A stretch of DNA of 8,916 nt from an uncultured Eubacteriales bacterium (lineage in GTDB: Bacteria > Bacillota > Clostridia > Oscillospirales > Oscillospiraceae), in the NCBI GenBank assembly GCA_902475435.1, contig CABRZL010000081.1, forward strand, positions 1-8,916. Direction: 5' to 3'. The notes beneath the pieces were generated by a model that was not told the DNA's origin, made no database searches, and was given only the letters and a program-made list of their open reading frames with translations. The position numbers were made by a program, and so were the translations under genes. Each line of letters starts with the position of its first letter. The first letter of the stretch is position 1. This document shows, one piece after another, positions 4,920 to 8,916 of this stretch.

Positions 4920-6905
4920 TCAATCCAGGCCTACGGCAACATCGTATCCGGCGCGGACAGCCTGGGTAACCTGCTGAGTTTTTGTACAGTCTCCAATGGG
5001 GATGAAGATATGTTTTGTTTTGCGAAGTTCGTCTACCAGTGCGCTTCTGGGACGAAGTCCCAAAGCGCAGATGACTGTATCTGCAGGGAAGAGGGTTTCC
5101 TTGCCGTCGGGCGTCACAGCGATGACACCGTCGGGAGTAATTTCTTTGCATTTCGTTGAAACCTGAAGCACGGGAGGAATCAAACCAGGAGCAGTGTTTT
5201 GGCCACCTGCCATATCCCGATAGAGTCCCATGCGGACTTTTAATGCACGACGATGGGCTGCTGTCGTCTCCATGGCGATTTCAGACGCCATTTCGATCAC
5301 TGTGACGGCATGGCCTTCCTCGGCCAAATGCAGTGCAGTTTCACAGCCTACCAATCCGCCGCCCATGATGACGACCTTATGGCCTAGGGTAACGCCTTCG
5401 TTAAAGATGTCAGTACCCAGCACATAATTCTCACCGGGAATTCCAAACTGGCTTGGAATAATGGGGTTAGCGCCTACTGCGCAAATCACGGTGTCCACAT
5501 CTAAACTGTCCAAAAATTCTGCAGTCACTTCAGTATTCAGATGAACCGGAACATTTAGAAGCTCCAATTGGTGCGCTTGCCACTGGGCAAAACGGAAAAG
5601 ATCATATTTGAAACTTTCGTGTTGGGCAAATTTCAAAGCACCGCCCAACGAATCCGTTTTTTCATACAGTGCAACAGTATGTCCGCGTTGTGCCGCGGTA
5701 ATCGCGGCCTGCATGCCGCCCGGACCGCCGCCGATGACTGCAACTTTATGTTTATGGGCAGCAGGAAGCCGGTATTTTGCATCAAATTCCTGGCCGATAA
5801 CGGGGTTCACCGTACATAAGATGTTCCTGGTTTTCATCATTTGGCCTTGGCAGGAATAGCAGCGGAGACAATGACGGATTTCGTCTACTCGCCCGTCGCG
5901 CACTTTGTTGGGGAGGTCGGGGTCTGCTACCAAAGCACGTCCCAAAGCAATGAGATCCGCCTGGCCCTTTTCCAAAATCTCTTCCATTTTTTCGGGATCT
6001 GTTAAGGCGCCTACGCAGGAAACAGGTTTTTTCACGGCTTTTTTCACGGCCTCTGCCAGATACACATTACAGCCTTGAGGAAGGAACATGCTTGGGTGCA
6101 TTATAATCCATGTATACAGGTCCTCCATTACTCCGGCGGAGATGTTGAACATATCTACATAGGGCTCCAGCATCTTACACAGTTCGACGCCCTCATTGAT
6201 GTCATAACCGCCCTCTGTCAGTTCAGAGCCGGAGATTCGTACTTCAATGAGACATTTTGGAGCAGCCTGACGGACTGCCTTCAATACTTCAATCACAAAT
6301 CGACAGCGGTTCTCACGGCTTCCGCCATACTCGTCTTGACGATGATTGGAGAGTGGAGAGAGGAATTCTGCCAACAACCAACCATGACCGGCATGGATGG
6401 TGAGAATATCGAAACCGGCCATCGCGCAGTTGGCTGCGGAACGACGATATCCGCCGATAACGTCGTCCATGAGCTGTCGATCCATACCGCGGACGGTCAG
6501 ATTCCCGTTGTTGTCAAAGATATCACAGGGACCGATTGGGAGAACACCGCCGGGGAGAAACATGGGATTGCAGCGCTTGCCGCCATGGCCAAACTCAATA
6601 GACGCATAGGCTCCGTACTTATGAATAGTGCTTACAAGATCATAAAGAGAAGGAACGGCATTGGGATTATCCAGAACCACCTGAGAAGGGTGGTCAATGC
6701 CAGTGGCCCCATGCGCCACACACTCTCCAACATTGACGATCGAGGCACCACCCTTTGCACGGAGTTCGAAATAAGCGATGTTTTCACGCGAAAAAGTGTT
6801 GTTCGGCCCGATTTCTGCCAATGAGGTAGGCGCCGAAATCATGCGGTTTTTCAAGGTAAGATTCCCCAGCTTGAAGGGGGAAAGCAGCATATCGTATTTG
6901 GACAT
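4920..6905 (-). CDS. Old Yellow Enzyme / 2,4-dienoyl-CoA reductase-type flavoprotein (FMN, 4Fe-4S, FAD)
   Basis: This 661-residue protein starts at an ATG with AAAGGGG 7 bases upstream. Residues 1-370 form the OYE-type TIM barrel, with HAGHGWLLAEFLSP (171-184) holding the His pair H171/H174, DEYGGSRENR (191-200), and the FMN phosphate region ALGRALVADP (320-329). Cysteines C346, C349, C352 and C364 bind a [4Fe-4S] cluster. A Rossmann motif VIGGGPGGMQAA (390-401) for FAD and a second one, VVIMGGGLVGCETA (511-524), for NAD(P)H complete the FadH architecture, at the family's usual length. Relatives reduce C=C bonds next to carbonyls: dienoyl-CoA, bile-acid enones (BaiCD/BaiH), flavones and steroids. 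The Tyr that donates a proton in E. coli FadH appears to be Trp176 here. It is the first gene of a two-gene operon behind a LysR-type operator. Confidence 0.9.
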   Translation of the reverse strand: MSKYDMLLSPFKLGNLTLKNRMISAPTSLAEIGPNNTFSRENIAYFELRAKGGASIVNVGECVAHGATGIDHPSQVVLDNPNAVPSLYDLVSTIHKYGAYASIEFGHGGKRCNPMFLPGGVLPIGPCDIFDNNGNLTVRGMDRQLMDDVIGGYRRSAANCAMAGFDILTIHAGHGWLLAEFLSPLSNHRQDEYGGSRENRCRFVIEVLKAVRQAAPKCLIEVRISGSELTEGGYDINEGVELCKMLEPYVDMFNISAGVMEDLYTWIIMHPSMFLPQGCNVYLAEAVKKAVKKPVSCVGALTDPEKMEEILEKGQADLIALGRALVADPDLPNKVRDGRVDEIRHCLRCYSCQGQMMKTRNILCTVNPVIGQEFDAKYRLPAAHKHKVAVIGGGPGGMQAAITAAQRGHTVALYEKTDSLGGALKFAQHESFKYDLFRFAQWQAHQLELLNVPVHLNTEVTAEFLDSLDVDTVICAVGANPIIPSQFGIPGENYVLGTDIFNEGVTLGHKVVIMGGGLVGCETALHLAEEGHAVTVIEMASEIAMETTAAHRRALKVRMGLYRDMAGGQNTAPGLIPPVLQVSTKCKEITPDGVIAVTPDGKETLFPADTVICALGLRPRSALVDELRKTKHIFIPIGDCTKTQQVTQAVRAGYDVAVGLD

Positions 6906-6935
6906 AGTTGTGCCCCTTTCGTTTATTTTATTATC

Positions 6936-6964
6936 ATTTTACCGCAGAACTATTTAGATGGGAA
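6936..6964 (-). promoter_or_regulatory. Predicted promoter of the flavoenzyme operon
   Basis: Reading leftwards, TTCCCA (6964-6959) and TAAAAT (6941-6936) are separated by 17 bases; transcription would start near 6929. The weak -35 box is typical of promoters that need an activator, and the LysR-type operator is centred about 63 bases upstream of the predicted start. Confidence 0.5.
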
Positions 6965-6984
6965 ATACAAAAAATACATAGATT

Positions 6985-6999
6985 ATAACCATAGGTTAT
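6985..6999. promoter_or_regulatory. LysR-type operator upstream of the flavoenzyme operon
   Basis: ATAACC-ATA-GGTTAT is a perfect dyad and contains the LysR-family T-N11-A signature (T6986 to A6998). It lies 18 bases past the lysR stop codon, inside the 112-base gap before the flavoenzyme gene. The same dyad with a different centre recurs at 8099-8113. LysR-type recognition sites usually sit near -65, as this one does relative to the predicted start. Confidence 0.7.
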
Positions 7000-7017
7000 G
7001 TTTTGTGGGGAACAGCG

Positions 7018-8031
7018 CTACAGAGGTTCCCGTATGGCGGGGTCTGCTGCGCCGATATTCTCCTCTCGATTGAGTCCGATGCTCTTGCGAGGGCCAAAAT
7101 CAGTTGCTGGGAAATATTCGTCCATAAAGGCCTGAAGTTTTTTCCCGTATTCTTGAAAATAGGTGATAGCAAAATTATAAAGACGTTTAGGCATCTCCAT
7201 CAGTGTTCGATCCTTACGGCAGACAATTGAAATAAAACGGAAAACCTCGATATCAGAAAAGCGAAGCGCCACAACGGGATTGTTATCTACATACTTTTCA
7301 TAAAATACATTTGCCGGAACAAAGCTGACACCTTGTCCGGACTCCAACGCCTCATCTATTATACGGGGCTCGTTACTGCAAAGGGTGATGTTCGGGGTGA
7401 ATCCTACAATTTTACAGTTGTCGATGACAGCGCGGCGATCAAAGCTGGCGTCGTTTACCAGGAATTTTTCATCCTTACAGTCTTCCAACCGGACAAAATG
7501 CTCCTTTGCCAATGGGTGACTTCGCCCGACTGCCAAAAGAATCTCTTCATCCATCAGTTTAATCTGAGTGATTTCGGGATTATGGAAAGGAATCGGGGTC
7601 AGCGCAAAATCCAATTTGCCGGAAAGCAACTGTTCCTGTAGTACTTCCGGGGTGTATAGGTATTGACTGATTTGGAGCGACTCCTGTGAATTGGCGCTCA
7701 AATAGTTTAAAAGCAGGGAATTTAAAAGTTCTGCTACCGGACAGCCGATTGTTACAGAGGTGCTTGTGGCTTTCTTGTAATCGTTAATCAATCGTTGGCC
7801 TTCGGCAATACAGTCAAATGCCTTTGCCACCTGTTTGTAAAAATCTGCCCCGATGGGAGAGAGGCTAATACGGCCCTTTTTCCGTTCAAATAGGGTTACG
7901 CCAAGACTCCGTTCCAGCTTGGCAATGGTCTTACTGAGGGCGGGCTGGGATACGTGCAGAGTCTCGGCAGCTCGGGACATATTTTCCTTCTCAGCTATGA
8001 TTTTAAAATAGTAGAGATATGTAAGCTCCAC
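7018..8031 (-). CDS. LysR-type transcriptional regulator
   Basis: The 337-residue protein starts at a GTG, preceded by GGGAGG (8047-8042). The N-terminal winged helix-turn-helix covers about residues 1-60, with the typical NMSRAAETLHVSQPALSKTI (17-36) and SLGVTLFERKKGRISLSPIG (42-61). A linker helix follows, then a periplasmic-binding-protein-like effector domain (about 92-295) that should bind a pathway metabolite as coinducer. The C-terminus (about 300-337) extends some 35 residues beyond the common family length, with no feature I recognise. It lies directly upstream of the flavoenzyme operon and divergent from the solute-binding lipoprotein gene, with matching operators next to both. It is therefore the likely local activator, and probably regulates itself. 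Confidence 0.92.
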   Translation of the reverse strand: MELTYLYYFKIIAEKENMSRAAETLHVSQPALSKTIAKLERSLGVTLFERKKGRISLSPIGADFYKQVAKAFDCIAEGQRLINDYKKATSTSVTIGCPVAELLNSLLLNYLSANSQESLQISQYLYTPEVLQEQLLSGKLDFALTPIPFHNPEITQIKLMDEEILLAVGRSHPLAKEHFVRLEDCKDEKFLVNDASFDRRAVIDNCKIVGFTPNITLCSNEPRIIDEALESGQGVSFVPANVFYEKYVDNNPVVALRFSDIEVFRFISIVCRKDRTLMEMPKRLYNFAITYFQEYGKKLQAFMDEYFPATDFGPRKSIGLNREENIGAADPAIREPL

Positions 8032-8063
8032 GGAGTGATTACCTCCCGCTTGTTTTTAATATT

Positions 8064-8092
8064 ATTATATCGAAAAATAGACGGAAAAGCAA
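8064..8092 (-). promoter_or_regulatory. Predicted lysR promoter
   Basis: Reading leftwards, TTGCTT (8092-8087) and a perfect TATAAT (8069-8064) are 17 bases apart, so transcription would begin near 8057. The operator dyads at 8095-8113 lie immediately upstream of the -35 box, a position that allows the regulator to control its own gene. Confidence 0.6.
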
Positions 8093-8094
8093 TA

Positions 8095-8129
8095 GGTTAT
8101 AACCAACGGTTATAGTTGTTAACGACAAT
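8095..8129. promoter_or_regulatory. LysR-type operator cluster in the divergent intergenic region
   Basis: ATAACC-AAC-GGTTAT (8099-8113) repeats the dyad found at 6985-6999, again with a T-N11-A core (T8100 to A8112). An extra GGTTAT half-site (8095-8100) overlaps it, making a second dyad GGTTATAACC (8095-8104). A further dyad TTGT-TAACG-ACAA (8116-8128), also T-N11-A, lies one to two helical turns further on, where an activation site would be expected. Confidence 0.68.
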
Positions 8130-8132
8130 ATA

Positions 8133-8162
8133 TTGGATATTTTACGGGGAATGAACTACTAT
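8133..8162 (+). promoter_or_regulatory. Possible promoter of the solute-binding lipoprotein gene
   Basis: TTGGAT (8133-8138) and TACTAT (8157-8162) are 18 bases apart, each a 4/6 match to consensus. The predicted start near 8169 places the operator centre (8106) at about -63, the same distance as at the flavoenzyme promoter. Both boxes are weak, so the call depends on that agreement. Confidence 0.4.
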
Positions 8163-8200
8163 TTTCTTGTGCAAATGGCACAGGGAAAGGATGTAGACTA

Positions 8201-8916
8201 ATGAAAATCAATCGTTTTGCGGGATTGCTGCTGGTTGTCTCCCTGCTGGCGGCAATACTGGCTGGCTGCGGTGGGGAAGAGTCCTCCGTATCGCAGCAAT
8301 CGGCCAGTACAACCCAGACTGAGGAGACGGCAGAGACAGCATCGCCTGTTTCGCAGGAGCCTTCCGCTGCAGTTGGCAGTGAAGTGGAGTCGTCTGCAGA
8401 AGAGACAGAGGAAACAGCTGCATATGAGCCGATTACCTATCCGCTGGAGACGAAAGAAAGCTTTACCTATTATATGATTAAGGACCTGGGTCAAGCCTCC
8501 AGCCTTGATAGCTGGAATGATCATCCCATGCTGCCGGTTATTGCAGAGAAAACCGGTATTACGTTGGAACTTCAGGCGGTATCCCAAACCAATGGATCAG
8601 ATATGATGAACTTGATGTTGGCCTCCGGGGACTATCCGGATATGATTGAGTCCATGTCTTATTCCACAGGATTTGCTGCGGCCATGGATGACGATATTGT
8701 TTTGGAAATCACAGATATGATTGAGGAATATGCACCGGATTACAATAAGCTCTTGACAGATAATCCTGACTATAAAAAATCTGTCACCACAGATGACGGT
8801 CGAATTGGCATCTTTGCTTCCATTACAGAAGGCAGCAGAGGACCAACAGATGGCCTGATGATCAATCAGGATTGGCTGGACGAATGCGGCTTGGAAATAC
8901 CGGTTACCTTCGACGA
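8201..8916 (+). CDS. Extracellular solute-binding lipoprotein of an ABC transporter (N-terminal part)
   Basis: The ATG at 8201 follows GGGAAAGGA, and the frame stays open to the window end; 238 codons are visible. Residues 1-22 form a lipoprotein signal with lipobox LAGC (cleavage before C23). A linker rich in Ser, Thr, Glu and Ala follows (about 24-75). The folded part then begins with YYMIKDLGQ, HPMLPVIAEKTGITLEL and NLMLASGDYPDMIE, typical of LplA/YtcQ-like family 1 solute-binding proteins. In the family the region ending MINQDWLDECGLEIPVTFD is usually followed by a DEW motif, cut off here. Such proteins capture oligosaccharides or glycosides outside the cell for an ABC importer, whose permease genes would be expected downstream. 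The gene is divergent from lysR and shares its operator, so it is probably induced together with the flavoenzymes. Confidence 0.88.
   Translation, partial: MKINRFAGLLLVVSLLAAILAGCGGEESSVSQQSASTTQTEETAETASPVSQEPSAAVGSEVESSAEETEETAAYEPITYPLETKESFTYYMIKDLGQASSLDSWNDHPMLPVIAEKTGITLELQAVSQTNGSDMMNLMLASGDYPDMIESMSYSTGFAAAMDDDIVLEITDMIEEYAPDYNKLLTDNPDYKKSVTTDDGRIGIFASITEGSRGPTDGLMINQDWLDECGLEIPVTFD

Noticed and set aside
4867..5151. Upstream extension of the ferredoxin-FAD protein by 95 residues
   Set aside because: The extension overlaps the end of the OYE-type gene in another frame, is Arg/Cys-rich without family resemblance, and AAAGGAG sits just before the ATG at 4866.
6075..6824. Long open frame on the + strand inside the OYE-type gene
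   Set aside because: It is antisense to a well-recognised enzyme, its translation has no domain-like pattern, and no ribosome binding site precedes it.
8151..8201. 16-codon ORF ending TAATG on the start of the lipoprotein gene
   Set aside because: GGGGA abuts its ATG with no spacing, and the predicted transcript begins downstream of it.

Overview
The window looks like chromosomal DNA from an anaerobic gut-type Clostridia (Bacillota). The evidence is strong AGGAGG-type ribosome binding sites, moderate GC content, a low-GC-style lipoprotein signal, and oxygen-sensitive iron-sulfur flavoenzymes. The exact genus cannot be read from the sequence.

Left part (1-1290, + strand): the end of one SnoaL/NTF2-like protein gene is followed, with a 4-base ATGA overlap, by a second SnoaL-like gene. 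The second gene carries a striking run of Gly-Gly-Pro triplets and is closed by a clear intrinsic terminator. The two proteins look like tandem paralogs.

Middle-left (1291-1898, + strand): a promoter leads into an 18-codon leader ORF and then a gene for a Cys-rich RNHCP-domain protein. The leader RNA has four segments that can pair as 1:2 plus 3:4, hiding the ribosome binding site, or as 2:3, freeing it. This is the arrangement of erm-type translational attenuators and is the most interesting signal in the window.

Middle (1899-3213): a more AT-rich segment with one HAD-superfamily hydrolase gene. It is flanked by near-identical 16-base direct repeats and followed by large hairpins, the last of which is a bidirectional terminator. 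It looks like an inserted cassette, although no recombinase or transposase is present.

Right part (3214-8916): on the minus strand, reading leftwards, are a LysR-type regulator, then an Old Yellow Enzyme/2,4-dienoyl-CoA-reductase-type flavoprotein, then an FAD flavoprotein with an N-terminal 2[4Fe-4S] ferredoxin domain. Divergent from the regulator, on the + strand, starts a lipoprotein solute-binding protein that runs off the window. The same operator, ATAACC-NNN-GGTTAT, lies upstream of the two-enzyme operon and in the regulator/lipoprotein intergenic region, at the same distance from the predicted start sites. The likely picture is a LysR-controlled unit that imports a small molecule and reduces (or oxidises) it in the cytoplasm with two flavoenzymes. 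The substrate cannot be named; an unsaturated carbonyl compound of steroid, bile-acid or plant-phenolic type is an inference from the enzyme families.
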